DNA of 64,000 bases, taken from NCBI RefSeq assembly GCF_002078175.1, contig NZ_MWFK01000001.1:3534001-3598000 (forward strand). The letters run 5' to 3'. Source of the DNA: Streptomyces sp. M41(2017) (GTDB lineage Bacteria; Actinomycetota; Actinomycetes; Streptomycetales; Streptomycetaceae). The position numbers were made by a program, and so were the translations under genes. Numbering within the stretch: position 1 is the first letter of the stretch; each line of letters starts with the position of its first letter. Below are positions 29,984 through 38,186 of the stretch, piece by piece. A model generated the notes under the pieces. That model did not search any database and was not told the DNA's origin. It saw nothing but the letters and a program-made list of their open reading frames with translations.

Positions 29984-31233
29984 CGGGCGTCCTCGGGCTT
30001 GGTCAGGTCGGCGGCGGGCGCGGGGGCCGGTGCGGGGGCGGGAGCCGGGGTCCCCGCGGGGGCCTGCGGAGCGGCGTACGGGTTGGCGTCCGCGGCACCG
30101 GGGGCGGCCGGGGCGCCGTACGGACCGTGGCCCGCGACGGGGGCGGCGTAGGGGCCGGCCTGCGGCTGTCCCTGGGGCATCGCGAAGGGCGGCTGACCGC
30201 CGTGCTGGGGCGGCGGCGGGGCGTACCAGCCGGGCTGGCCCTGGCCCGCCACGGGCAGCTGCGGCTGCGGTACGGCGCCGGGCGGGAGCTGCTGCTGGAG
30301 TCCGGCCTTCTGGTCGATCGTCGAGCGGTAGTCGACGGCGCCCTGCGTCATCCGCATGTACGCCTCCTCCAGCGAGGCCTGGTGCGGAGACAGCTCCCAC
30401 AGGCGGACGTCGGCTGAGTGCGCCACGTCGCTGATGCGGGCGAGCGGCAGGCCGGTGATGCGCAGCGCGCCGTCCTGTTCGGGCAGCACCTGGCCGCCGG
30501 CCTCGGTGAGCGCGGCGGTCAGCTTCTCGCGCTGCTGCGGCTCGGTGTCCGGCGTGCGCACCCGGGCGAAGTCGGCCGAGTTGTGGGAGATGAAGTCCTT
30601 GATGTTCGAGTCGGCGAGGAGCTGGCCGCGGCCGATCACGATGAGGTGGTCGGCGGTCAGCGCCATCTCGCTCATCAGGTGCGAGGAGACGAAGACCGTA
30701 CGGCCCTCCGCCGCGAGGGACTTCATCAGGTTGCGCACCCAGAGGATGCCCTCGGGGTCGAGACCGTTGACCGGCTCGTCGAAGAGCAGCACCTGGGGGT
30801 CGCCGAGGAGCGCGGCGGCGATGCCGAGGCGCTGGCCCATACCGAGCGAGAAGCCCTTGGAGCGCTTCCGGGCCACGTCCTGGAGGCCGACGACGCCGAG
30901 CACCTCGTCCACCCGGCGGGCCGGGATGCCCGACAGCTGGGCCAGGCACAGCAGGTGGTTGCGTGCGTGCCGGCCACCGTGCACGGCCTTGGCGTCGAGG
31001 AGCGCGCCGACCTGGCGGGGGGCGTTGGGCAGCTTGCGGTAGGGGAAGCCGCCGATCGTCACCTGCCCGGAGCTGGGGTTGTCGAGACCGAGGATCATCC
31101 GCATCGTCGTCGACTTGCCGGAGCCGTTGGGCCCGAGGAAGCCGGTGACGGCACCCGGCCGCACCTGGAAGGAAAGGTTGTACACGGCCGTCTTGGCGCC
31201 ATAGCGCTTCGTCAGGCCGACTGCCTCGATCAT
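29980..31233 (-). CDS. ABC transporter ATP-binding protein (exporter pair 1) with Pro/Ala-rich tail
   Basis: The 417-residue ATPase has Walker A GPNGSGKS, signature 'FSLGMGQRLGIAAALLG', Walker B 'VLLFDEPVNGLDPEG' and switch His in 'FVSSHLMSEMALTADH'. About 115 residues at the C-terminus form a Pro/Gly/Ala/Gln-rich low-complexity tail, ending in an Ala-Pro run. The family is the BcrA-like 'bacitracin or lantibiotic exporter' type. The ATG at 31233 (MIEAVGLTKRYG) is the family start; a GTG at 31242 is in frame. The permease follows with a four-base overlap. Confidence 0.92.
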   Translation of the reverse strand: MIEAVGLTKRYGAKTAVYNLSFQVRPGAVTGFLGPNGSGKSTTMRMILGLDNPSSGQVTIGGFPYRKLPNAPRQVGALLDAKAVHGGRHARNHLLCLAQLSGIPARRVDEVLGVVGLQDVARKRSKGFSLGMGQRLGIAAALLGDPQVLLFDEPVNGLDPEGILWVRNLMKSLAAEGRTVFVSSHLMSEMALTADHLIVIGRGQLLADSNIKDFISHNSADFARVRTPDTEPQQREKLTAALTEAGGQVLPEQDGALRITGLPLARISDVAHSADVRLWELSPHQASLEEAYMRMTQGAVDYRSTIDQKAGLQQQLPPGAVPQPQLPVAGQGQPGWYAPPPPQHGGQPPFAMPQGQPQAGPYAAPVAGHGPYGAPAAPGAADANPYAAPQAPAGTPAPAPAPAPAPAADLTKPEDAR

Positions 31234-31461
31234 GCTCCGCACCCATCGAAAGGTTCAGGACGGCGGGGCGCACGCCCCCGTAAGGCTTAGGAGGATATCC
31301 GGGCCCCGACGGTTCCACTCAAGAGAGAGTAAAACCGTGCTGGTCGGAGGGGTAAAGATCCAGGAGGGGCGCCGATTTCGCACGGCTGTCCTGTCAGGTA
31401 CCCGTCGTCCCTGGTCGGCCGGGAAAGGGGAACCGGCGCCTCCTGATCGGTGGCCGGATCG

Positions 31462-32352
31462 TCAGGGGCCCGGCGGCAGCGAGTCCGCCAGGGGCGGCAG
31501 GTCGTCGTACAGCCGCAGCTCGGCCGAATCGTCCACGTACGGCAGGAAGTCGGTCTGCGGCAGCACCCAGCCCTCCTCGCCGAAGATCAGCGTGCCCCGC
31601 TCGCGCAGCGCCTTGTCGGCGCCCGCACTCCGCACCCAGGCGGCGGGGTCCGGGCCGAGCAGATCACGCAGCCGTGCCGAGGAGGCGAGCAGCGAGGCCA
31701 GCAGCGCGGACTGGTCGCCGCCGCCCGGCCGGGGCCGCCCGCTGTCCGGGTCCGCGAGCACACCGTGCGCGCTGAAGTAGATGTACGCGCCGCCGAGGCG
31801 CTCCCCGGACGGCATCGTCATCGTGAACGTGTCGCCCGGGAGTATCGCCCGCCGGTAGTCCGGGAACTCGGTGTCGTCGACCGCTTTGAGCTGCGTCGAG
31901 TCCAGCCAGGTCACCACCAGCGTCGTCTCGGCCGCCCGGTCGACGTACGGCGTCCCCGCCACGTAGCCCGCCGGACTGATGTGCCCCGAGCAGCCCACGC
32001 CGATGCCGTGCACCCGCACCGGGACCATCGGCACCGTCGCCGGGATGCCGAGCCGGGTCAGCTTGTGCGCGACCTGCCCGGGGGAGGCGTTCGACCCGAC
32101 CGCGATCACCGGGTGCCGGCGGCCGGTGCCGACCTGCCCCAGATCGGCGAGGGCCTCGTCGAGGCGCTGCTGCTCCTGTCGCTCCTCCACCCACCACTCG
32201 CCGAGCCGCAGCGGCCGCACGTCCAGCTGCAGCAGCTCGCCGCCGGTCAGCAGCGACGGCTCGGTGGTGGGCCGGCCGGGATAGGTGAGGGGTTTCTTCG
32301 CGGGCACGTCGTCCAGGCCCAGCGCCTCAAGGCTTCGGTCCTTCGTCGTCAC
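31462..32352 (-). CDS. Conserved protein with gamma-glutamylcyclotransferase-like features
   Basis: The 296-residue cytosolic protein is not a family I recognise by name. The middle reads 'PVIAVGSNASPGQVAHKL', then a glycine/valine-rich strand region, then 'LVVTWLDSTQLKAVDDTEFPDYRRAIL'. A GSN near a strand end, a later V-x-x-T-Y-L-D-like strand and an acidic residue before Y-x-R resemble the GGCT fold (YGSN and catalytic Glu). This is a weak, pattern-level resemblance. The first 75 residues and last 90 are additional. It lies between the ABC pair and the channel-like gene, on the opposite strand to the latter. Confidence 0.65.
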   Translation of the reverse strand: MTTKDRSLEALGLDDVPAKKPLTYPGRPTTEPSLLTGGELLQLDVRPLRLGEWWVEERQEQQRLDEALADLGQVGTGRRHPVIAVGSNASPGQVAHKLTRLGIPATVPMVPVRVHGIGVGCSGHISPAGYVAGTPYVDRAAETTLVVTWLDSTQLKAVDDTEFPDYRRAILPGDTFTMTMPSGERLGGAYIYFSAHGVLADPDSGRPRPGGGDQSALLASLLASSARLRDLLGPDPAAWVRSAGADKALRERGTLIFGEEGWVLPQTDFLPYVDDSAELRLYDDLPPLADSLPPGP

Positions 32353-32534
32353 GGTGACGCCCTTCGGGGGGTGGTCGCGCGAATACGGGCACAGCCTTTC
32401 ACGCGATGTCTACCCGGGACGGGGCCCGGTCTCCCCGACACAGCGGGGTTGGTGAGAACCGGCACCGGGAATCATGCCGTCCCCATTGTACGAGGGGACC
32501 CGAAGTCGGTTATGGGGGAAGCAAGTTGAGGCTC

Positions 32535-33524
32535 ATGGGACGCGAGGTGCGGTGGCCGGGACGGCCCGCCGACACCCGCACACATCCGCGCTACCGCACG
32601 TCCGTTCGTTGGTGGATCGCGGGCCGCACCGTCCACGCCCTGCTCCTGATGACCCTCGGCGCCCTGGCCGGGCTCTCCGTGCTCATCGCGACGGCGTGGA
32701 CGCTCACCGAGCACTCGCCGCGCTCCATGGCGGACCGGTTCTCGAACGAGGAGGCGCTCCTGGACCTCAGCCTCACCGTGCTGCGCGCCTGCGTCGGCAC
32801 CGACAACCTCGAACCCGAACCGGACAGCACCGCGCACCAGACGCTCGCCACGGTCGCGTCCGTCACCGGCGCGCTGGTGCCCGCCGTGCTGCTCGGCATC
32901 GTCCTGATCAAGATGTTCGCGCTGCGGCCCTTCGTCTGGCGGCGGCGGGCCAGCATCTCGCACGCCTGGACCGCCGACTTCCCGGGCTACTCGCGGACCA
33001 ACGCGAACAGCGACGACGCGATCATCGCCGTCCGGTTCTACAACCGCTTCGACAACCTCTCGGTCGTCGACCTGCGGGCCCGCGCGCACCTGCGCTATCT
33101 CGAACGCTCCCCGCACGACGGCAGCCTCGTCATCTACAAGCAGTGGCTGAAGGTCCTGGACGCGCAGGGCGAGCCGGCCGAGGAGCGCAGCTGGCTCGCG
33201 GTGGAGCGCGGGGCGCCCTTCACCGTGTGGATACCGGTCGAGGCGCCGGTGGGGGAGCTGCCGTTCCGGCGGATCCAGGGCAAGGACCTGGAGGGCTCGC
33301 ACGGTGTGAAGCTCCTGGTCCGGCTGACCGCGCGGACGGTGGGCCTCGGCACCGAGGTCGCCGACGAGCGCTGGTTCGACCTGGAGGGCGGCGACTTCGA
33401 ACTGGGCCGGTTCGTGCCGCTGCAGCCGGACCTCGACAAAGACGTGTGGCACTGGGAGGGCTGGACGGAGTTCGACGGCCTGACCGGGTCCCGGCCCGAC
33501 GGCGACGGGACCGGAGCCGCGTAG
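32535..33524 (+). CDS. Two-TM protein resembling an inward-rectifier K+ channel, abnormal filter
   Basis: The roughly 329-residue protein has TM1 (33-55), a re-entrant-like segment (74-95) 'LDLSLTVLRACVGTDNLEP', TM2 (107-130) and a 150-residue beta-rich domain. The segment aligns by eye with K+ channel pore helices and filters (SLTTL..TVGYGD..P), but GYG is replaced by G-T-D (Gly88-Asp90). The C-terminal domain has 'IIAVRFYNRFDNLSVVDLRARAHLRYLER' and 'VKLLVRLTARTVGLGTEVADERWF', reminiscent of the KirBac cytoplasmic immunoglobulin-like domain. It may be a non-selective or non-conducting relative. A TTG nine bases upstream is an alternative start. This is inference. Confidence 0.6.
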   Translation: MGREVRWPGRPADTRTHPRYRTSVRWWIAGRTVHALLLMTLGALAGLSVLIATAWTLTEHSPRSMADRFSNEEALLDLSLTVLRACVGTDNLEPEPDSTAHQTLATVASVTGALVPAVLLGIVLIKMFALRPFVWRRRASISHAWTADFPGYSRTNANSDDAIIAVRFYNRFDNLSVVDLRARAHLRYLERSPHDGSLVIYKQWLKVLDAQGEPAEERSWLAVERGAPFTVWIPVEAPVGELPFRRIQGKDLEGSHGVKLLVRLTARTVGLGTEVADERWFDLEGGDFELGRFVPLQPDLDKDVWHWEGWTEFDGLTGSRPDGDGTGAA

Positions 33525-33545
33525 GCGCGCCGTTCCGCCGGCCCC

Positions 33546-34592
33546 TCAGGACTGGCGGGCGCGGCGCGCGAACCGGTCCGCGAGCGCGACGACCAGCTCG
33601 CGCAACTCGTCGGGACGCTCGACGACGAACGGCAGATCGAGCGCGGCGAGCACCGGCGGCAGCCAGTCGAGCCGCTCGGCCCGTATCTCCACCCGCAGCC
33701 AGGGCGGACCGTCGGACGCGTCGGGCCCGTCGGACCCATCCGGTTCGCGGGCGTCGGTGGGTTCCGGGGCGGGGGAGGGCGACCCGGTGCTCGGAAGCGC
33801 CGTCACGCTCGCGACGCTCGCCGGGAGGCGTGTGCGGATCTGCTCGGCCGTGCCGCGGATCCGCAGCGTCACCTCGTGGCGGTAGGGGGCCGTGGCGAAC
33901 CCCGACAGCACCCGCCGCGCCGGGTCGGGGCCCTCGATCGCCTCGAACGATCCGGGCAGGAGGCGCGCGTCGGCGACACGGTCCAGCCGGAAGGTCCGGT
34001 CCTCCCCGATGCCGGGGTCCCGGCCGGTGACGTACCAGCGGCCCGCGTGCGCCACGACGCCCTGCGGGTGCAGGGTGCGGTCGCCGCGCCGGCCCTCCCG
34101 GTCGGTGTACCGGATCGCCACCGGACGGCGGTGGCGGACCGCGTCGGCCAGCGTGAGCAGGATCCCCGCGTCCGGGGCGGCGGACTCGCCGGCCGGCTCC
34201 GTGAAGGCGAGGGACTCCAGGACCGCGTCGACGCGGGAGGCCAGCGGGCGGGGAAGCACCCGACGGATCTTCGCCGCCGCGGTCTCGCCCGCGGTGGCGG
34301 TCGCCGTCGTCAGCCCCGTGCGCCGGCCCGCGACCAGGCCGAGCAGGACGGCGACGGCCTCGTCCTCGCCGAGCATGAGCGGCGGCAGCCGGTGGCCGGG
34401 GCCGAGCCGGTAGCCGCCGTAGCGGCCGCGCACGGCTTCGACCGGCACGTCCAGGTCGATCAGATGGTCCACGTAGCGCCGCACGGTCCGTCCGTCGACG
34501 CCGAGCCGTTCCGCGAGTTCGGCGATCGTCCGGGTGCCGCCCGACTGGAGCAGCTCCAGGAGGGTGAGCACACGGCCGGTGGGTCGGGACAT
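33546..34592 (-). CDS. WYL domain transcriptional regulator (YafY/DeoR-like HTH)
   Basis: The 348-residue regulator has an N-terminal HTH_11 'RVLTLLELLQSGGTRTIAELAERLGVDGRTVRRYVDHL' (about 7-44) and a WYL domain from about 155 with 'RPVAIRYTDREGRRGDRTLHPQGVVAHAGRWYVTGRD'. A Pro/Ser/Asp-rich insert (about 275-305) precedes the C-terminal WCX-type extension. It is divergent from a VOC-family gene across a 90-base gap containing an imperfect palindrome, a common regulator/enzyme pairing; autoregulation and control of the VOC gene are likely. Confidence 0.92.
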   Translation of the reverse strand: MSRPTGRVLTLLELLQSGGTRTIAELAERLGVDGRTVRRYVDHLIDLDVPVEAVRGRYGGYRLGPGHRLPPLMLGEDEAVAVLLGLVAGRRTGLTTATATAGETAAAKIRRVLPRPLASRVDAVLESLAFTEPAGESAAPDAGILLTLADAVRHRRPVAIRYTDREGRRGDRTLHPQGVVAHAGRWYVTGRDPGIGEDRTFRLDRVADARLLPGSFEAIEGPDPARRVLSGFATAPYRHEVTLRIRGTAEQIRTRLPASVASVTALPSTGSPSPAPEPTDAREPDGSDGPDASDGPPWLRVEIRAERLDWLPPVLAALDLPFVVERPDELRELVVALADRFARRARQS

Positions 34593-34606
34593 GCTCCGAG
34601 CCTAAC

Positions 34607-34639
34607 CCCGATAGTGGACCGATTCTGTCCGGTATCGGG
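34607..34639. promoter_or_regulatory. Operator-like inverted repeat of the WYL/VOC divergon
   Basis: CCCGATAGTGGAC (34607-34619) and GTCCGGTATCGGG (34627-34639) match at 11 of 13 positions around a 7-base centre. It lies in the middle of the divergent gap, 15 bases from the WYL start. Confidence 0.6.
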
Positions 34640-34682
34640 TCTAGCGTGCGCAGGGCACGGCACACCGATCCAGGAGAACGTC

Positions 34683-35096
34683 ATGAACCTCGTATCGCTC
34701 CGCGTCATCACCGACGACGTCGCCCGCCTCGTCGCGTTCTACGAGAAGGTCACCGGCCTGCCGGCGACCTGGTCCACCGAGCAGTTCGCCGAACTGGCGA
34801 CCCCCGGCGCCACCCTGGCCATCGCGGGCACGGCCACCGTCCCGCTGTTCGCGCCGGGCTCCTCCCGCCCCGCCGACAACCACAGCGCGATCATCGAGTT
34901 CCTGGTCGACGACGTGGACCGGGTCTACGCGCACCTGAAGGGCTTCGTCACCGACTTCGTCAACGAGCCCACCATCCTGCCGTGGGGCAACCGCTCGCTG
35001 CTGTTCCGCGACCCCGACGGCAACCTCGTCAACTTCTTCACCCCGGTCACCGCGGCCGCGATCGAGAAGTTCGGGACTACGCGTCCCGCTTCTTGA
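34683..35096 (+). CDS. VOC family protein (glyoxalase/bleomycin-resistance-like)
   Basis: The 137-residue protein has a single VOC module with the paired beta-alpha-beta-beta-beta pattern: 'LVSLRVITDDVARLVAFYEKVTGLPATW' at the N-terminus and 'GNRSLLFRDPDGNLVNFFTP' at the end. VOC proteins are metal-dependent isomerases, dioxygenases or drug-binding proteins; the specific activity is not predictable. AGGAG lies upstream of the ATG. Its last 20 bases overlap the 3' end of the convergent ABC permease gene. It is probably controlled by the divergent WYL regulator. Confidence 0.9.
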   Translation: MNLVSLRVITDDVARLVAFYEKVTGLPATWSTEQFAELATPGATLAIAGTATVPLFAPGSSRPADNHSAIIEFLVDDVDRVYAHLKGFVTDFVNEPTILPWGNRSLLFRDPDGNLVNFFTPVTAAAIEKFGTTRPAS

Positions 35097-35847
35097 GCAG
35101 CGCGTATCCGCCGATCAGCGCCACGACCACCCACAGCACCATGATCCCGAGGCCGCCCCAGGGGCCGTAGGGGGTGTCGTCGTCGAGCGGGGTGACCACC
35201 CGCAGGATCCTGCTGCCGGCCTGGTCGGGGAGGTACTGGCCGACCTTCTTCGTCGCCGACACCGCGCCCAGGATGTTGGAGATCAGGAAGAAGAACGGCA
35301 TCAGGATGCCCAGCGAGAGCATCGGGCTGCGCAGCATCGTCGCGATGCCCATGGAGAACATGGCGATGAGCGTGAAGTAGAGCCCGCCGCCGAGCACCGC
35401 GCGCAGCACACCCGGGTCGCCGATCGTCGCCTTGTGCGAACCGAGGGCGGCCTGGCCGAGGAAGAAGGTGACGAAGCTGGTGATCATGCCGACGGCGAGG
35501 GCGAGAACGGTCGCCACCGCGACCTTGCTGAAGAGGAACGTGCCGCGCTGCGGGACCGCGGCGAGCGAGGTGCGGATCATGCCGGTGCTGTACTCGTTGC
35601 CGACCACCAGCACGCCGAAGACGATGATCGCGAGCTGACCGAGGGTCATGCCCGCGAAGCTGATGAAGGTCGGGTCGAAGGACAGCTGGTCCCGTGTGCT
35701 CATGTTGTCGAACTCGTTCTTCGACAGCAGCGAGATGAGGAATCCCAGCGCGATCGTGACGACCGCCGCGAGACTGAGCGTCCACACCGTGGACGACACG
35801 GAGCGGATCTTCGTCCACTCGGACCTGAGGACCTGGGTGGCCGCCAT
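35077..35847 (-). CDS. ABC-2 type permease (exporter pair 2)
   Basis: The 256-residue, six-TM permease has 'QVLRSEWTKIRSVSSTVWTL' and 'VLVVGNEYSTGMIRTSLAAVPQRG', paralogous to the permease of pair 1 but without its Pro/Gln-rich N-terminus. The C-terminus 'GGYALLKKRDA' reads across the end of the VOC gene on the other strand (20-base overlap). It is separated from its ATPase by one base, so the pair is one transcript. Substrate unknown. Confidence 0.92.
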   Translation of the reverse strand: MAATQVLRSEWTKIRSVSSTVWTLSLAAVVTIALGFLISLLSKNEFDNMSTRDQLSFDPTFISFAGMTLGQLAIIVFGVLVVGNEYSTGMIRTSLAAVPQRGTFLFSKVAVATVLALAVGMITSFVTFFLGQAALGSHKATIGDPGVLRAVLGGGLYFTLIAMFSMGIATMLRSPMLSLGILMPFFFLISNILGAVSATKKVGQYLPDQAGSRILRVVTPLDDDTPYGPWGGLGIMVLWVVVALIGGYALLKKRDA

Positions 35848-35848
35848 G

Positions 35849-36910
35849 TCAGCCCTTCTTCCAGTCGCTGCCCCACTGCGGGGCCGGGGGCGGGCTCGGT
35901 GGCGTCTGGGGGCCGGGTGGGGGCGGCCGAACCCCGCGCGGGTCCTGCGGGTCCCCCGCCCCGAATCCGCCGGGCTGCCCGAGCGGGTGCTGCGGTCCGG
36001 GTGCGTCGGTGTGCGCGTGGTACTCCACCGACTCCGCCGTCAGCTGCATGAACGCCTCCTCCAGTGACGCCTGCTGCGGGCTCAGTTCGTGCAGCGTGAT
36101 CTGGTGCCGGGCGGCCAGCTCGCCGATCTGCTCCGGGTCCCCGCCGTCCACTTCGAGGGGACCGCCGCCGGTCTCGACGACGGTGACGCCCGCGCCGTGC
36201 AGCACGTCGAGCAGCCTTTCCCGCTGCGGGGTGCGGATCCGTACGAAGGAGCGCGAGTTCTGACGGATGAAGTCGGCCATCGAGGTGTCGGCGAGGAGCC
36301 TGCCCTGGCCGATGACGACGAGGTGGTCCGCGGTCAGCGCCATCTCACTCATCAGGTGGGAGGAGACGAAGACCGTACGGCCCTGAGTGGCGAGGGACTT
36401 CATCAGGTTGCGGATCCAGTGGATGCCCTCGGGGTCGAGACCGTTGACCGGCTCGTCGAACATCAGGATCCGAGGATCGCCGAGGAGCGCGCCCGCGATG
36501 CCGAGCCGCTGGCCCATGCCCAGCGAGAACCCCTTCGCCTTCTTCTTCGCGACCCCGGTGAGACCGACGGTGTCGAGGACCTCGTGGACCCGGGCCGTCG
36601 GGATGCCGTTGCTCTGGGCGAGACACAGCAGATGGTTGAAGGCACTGCGGCCGCCGTGCATGGCCTTCGCGTCGAGCAGCGCCCCGATGTACTTCAGGGG
36701 GTCCTTCAACCGGTCGTAGTGCTGCCCGTCGACCCGTACGTCGCCCGAGGTGGGCCGGTCGAGCCCCAGCATCATCCGCATCGTCGTGGACTTGCCCGCA
36801 CCGTTCGGGCCGAGGAAGCCGGTCACGATGCCCGGTCTCACGGCGAAGGTCAGGTTGTTCACCGCCACCTTGTCGCCGTACCGCTTGGTCAGCCCCTCGA
36901 GCTCGATCAT
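35849..36910 (-). CDS. ABC transporter ATP-binding protein (exporter pair 2)
   Basis: The 353-residue ATPase has Walker A GPNGAGKS, signature 'FSLGMGQRLGIAGALLG', Walker B 'ILMFDEPVNGLDPEG' and 'FVSSHLMSEMALTADHLVVIG'. It closely parallels the pair-1 ATPase along the whole nucleotide-binding domain, and its tail is also Pro/Gly/Gln-rich but shorter. The start MIELEGLTKRYG at 36910 is the family start. It pairs with the downstream permease; the two pairs look like an old tandem duplication split by intervening genes. Confidence 0.93.
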   Translation of the reverse strand: MIELEGLTKRYGDKVAVNNLTFAVRPGIVTGFLGPNGAGKSTTMRMMLGLDRPTSGDVRVDGQHYDRLKDPLKYIGALLDAKAMHGGRSAFNHLLCLAQSNGIPTARVHEVLDTVGLTGVAKKKAKGFSLGMGQRLGIAGALLGDPRILMFDEPVNGLDPEGIHWIRNLMKSLATQGRTVFVSSHLMSEMALTADHLVVIGQGRLLADTSMADFIRQNSRSFVRIRTPQRERLLDVLHGAGVTVVETGGGPLEVDGGDPEQIGELAARHQITLHELSPQQASLEEAFMQLTAESVEYHAHTDAPGPQHPLGQPGGFGAGDPQDPRGVRPPPPGPQTPPSPPPAPQWGSDWKKG

Positions 36911-36998
36911 GCCGCCACGCTAAGACGGCCCCCCGGCGGCTGCCACCCGAGAACCGCGTCCGCCCGAGGGCCGCACGCACCGGCCGACCTGACGGACC

Positions 36999-37048
36999 GT
37001 ACGACAAGGCCCGCACCCTCGATGAGGGAGCGGGCCCTGGTGTCGTAC
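36999..37048 (-). terminator. Terminator of filP
   Basis: GTACGACA..GGCCCGC..CCCTC on one arm pairs with GAGGG..GCGGGCC..TGTCGTAC on the other, a long interrupted stem just beyond the filP stop on the minus strand. Confidence 0.75.
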
Positions 37049-37067
37049 CCCTGTCGGTACCGCGTGC

Positions 37068-38003
37068 CTACCGGGACTGCTGCGCCGGAACCCCACGCGA
37101 GATCGGCTCGTCCTCCGCCGGCGTGCTCGCGGCGGCCACCGCGGCGCCCGTGAGCGTCGCGAGCATCTCGCGGACGTTCGTGAGCTGCGCGTTGATCGAG
37201 TCGCGACGGTTGGTCAGGGCGGCCAGCTCGCGCTCGGACTCCGAACGGATGCGGTCGGCCTTCGCGTTCGCGTCGGCGACGATGTCCTCGGCCTGACGCT
37301 GGGCCGTCTCCACCGTCTGACGGGCGCGGCGCTCGGCGTCCGTCCGCAGTTTCTCGGCCTCCAGGCGGAGCTGCTCCGCGCGGTGCTCGATCTCCGCGAG
37401 ACGCTTCTCGGCCTTGGCCTGACGGGACGCCAGGTCACGCTCGGACTGCTCACGGCGCTTGGCGAGGTTCGTCTCGAAGTCCGCGGCGGCCTGGGCGGCC
37501 TTGGCGCGGGTCTCCTCGAAGAGGGCGTCCGCCTCCTCCCGCTTCGACTGCGCGTCCTTCTGCGCCTCGGAACGCAGCTGCGAGGCGTCGCTCTTGGCCT
37601 TCTCGACGATCCGGACGCCCTCGTCCTCCGCCTTGGACTTGCGGTCCGCAGCGAACGATTCTGCGTCGTTGCGCACCTGCTGAGCCGCCGACTCGGCGAG
37701 CTCGCGGTGCTGCTCGGACGCGCGACGGGCCTCCTCGCGCAGGTCCTTGGCCTCCTCCTCGGCGAGGCGGAGGATCTTCTCGACACGCGCGCCGAGACCG
37801 GCGTACGACGGCTCGGCGTCGCTGACCTGGGCCTGGGCGTTCTGCGTCTCGAGGTGGAGCTCCTCGATGCGCTTTTCAAGGGCGGTGATACGGGCCAGAG
37901 CGCTGTCACGGTCGGAGACGAGCTTCGAAATGCGTTCGTCCACCTGAGCGCGGTCGTACCCACGCCGCACAAGCTCGAAGCCGTAGGGGGAAGTGTCGCT
38001 CAT
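37068..38003 (-). CDS. filP: FilP intermediate-filament-like coiled-coil protein
   Basis: FilP forms cytoskeletal filaments in Streptomyces hyphae and interacts with the tip proteins DivIVA and Scy. The 311-residue product begins MSDTSPYGFELVRRGYDRAQVDERI, a DivIVA-like N-terminal segment, then a long coiled coil (about 28-290) dominated by Ala, Glu, Arg, Lys and Gln heptads and hendecads, with a short Ala/Thr C-terminal tail ending GVPAQQSR. The ATG at 38003 is preferred over an upstream in-frame start because it gives the known terminus. It lies directly downstream of scy, as in S. coelicolor. Confidence 0.94.
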   Translation of the reverse strand: MSDTSPYGFELVRRGYDRAQVDERISKLVSDRDSALARITALEKRIEELHLETQNAQAQVSDAEPSYAGLGARVEKILRLAEEEAKDLREEARRASEQHRELAESAAQQVRNDAESFAADRKSKAEDEGVRIVEKAKSDASQLRSEAQKDAQSKREEADALFEETRAKAAQAAADFETNLAKRREQSERDLASRQAKAEKRLAEIEHRAEQLRLEAEKLRTDAERRARQTVETAQRQAEDIVADANAKADRIRSESERELAALTNRRDSINAQLTNVREMLATLTGAAVAAASTPAEDEPISRGVPAQQSR

Positions 38004-38043
38004 GGGGTTCCTGTCGAATGAGACCGGTGAGGTGATAGGTGGA

Positions 38044-38071
38044 ATCCTAGGGGTCAAAGCGGTGTGTCATC
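38044..38071 (-). promoter_or_regulatory. Candidate filP promoter
   Basis: On the minus strand GATGAC (38066-38071) and TAGGAT (38044-38049) are 16 bases apart, with the -10 matching the Streptomyces TAGRRT consensus. It is about 40 bases upstream of the filP ATG. The -35 is weak. Confidence 0.35.
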
Positions 38072-38186
38072 GAGCGGATACGTGTTTGATCTGGAGAATG
38101 ACACTCCTTTTGGGTGGCTAGCTGCCGGATGGCTTGCCAGACCCCGTACCAAAGGTCCGCCCAAAGCACGGAATGGGTGGTTCTGG

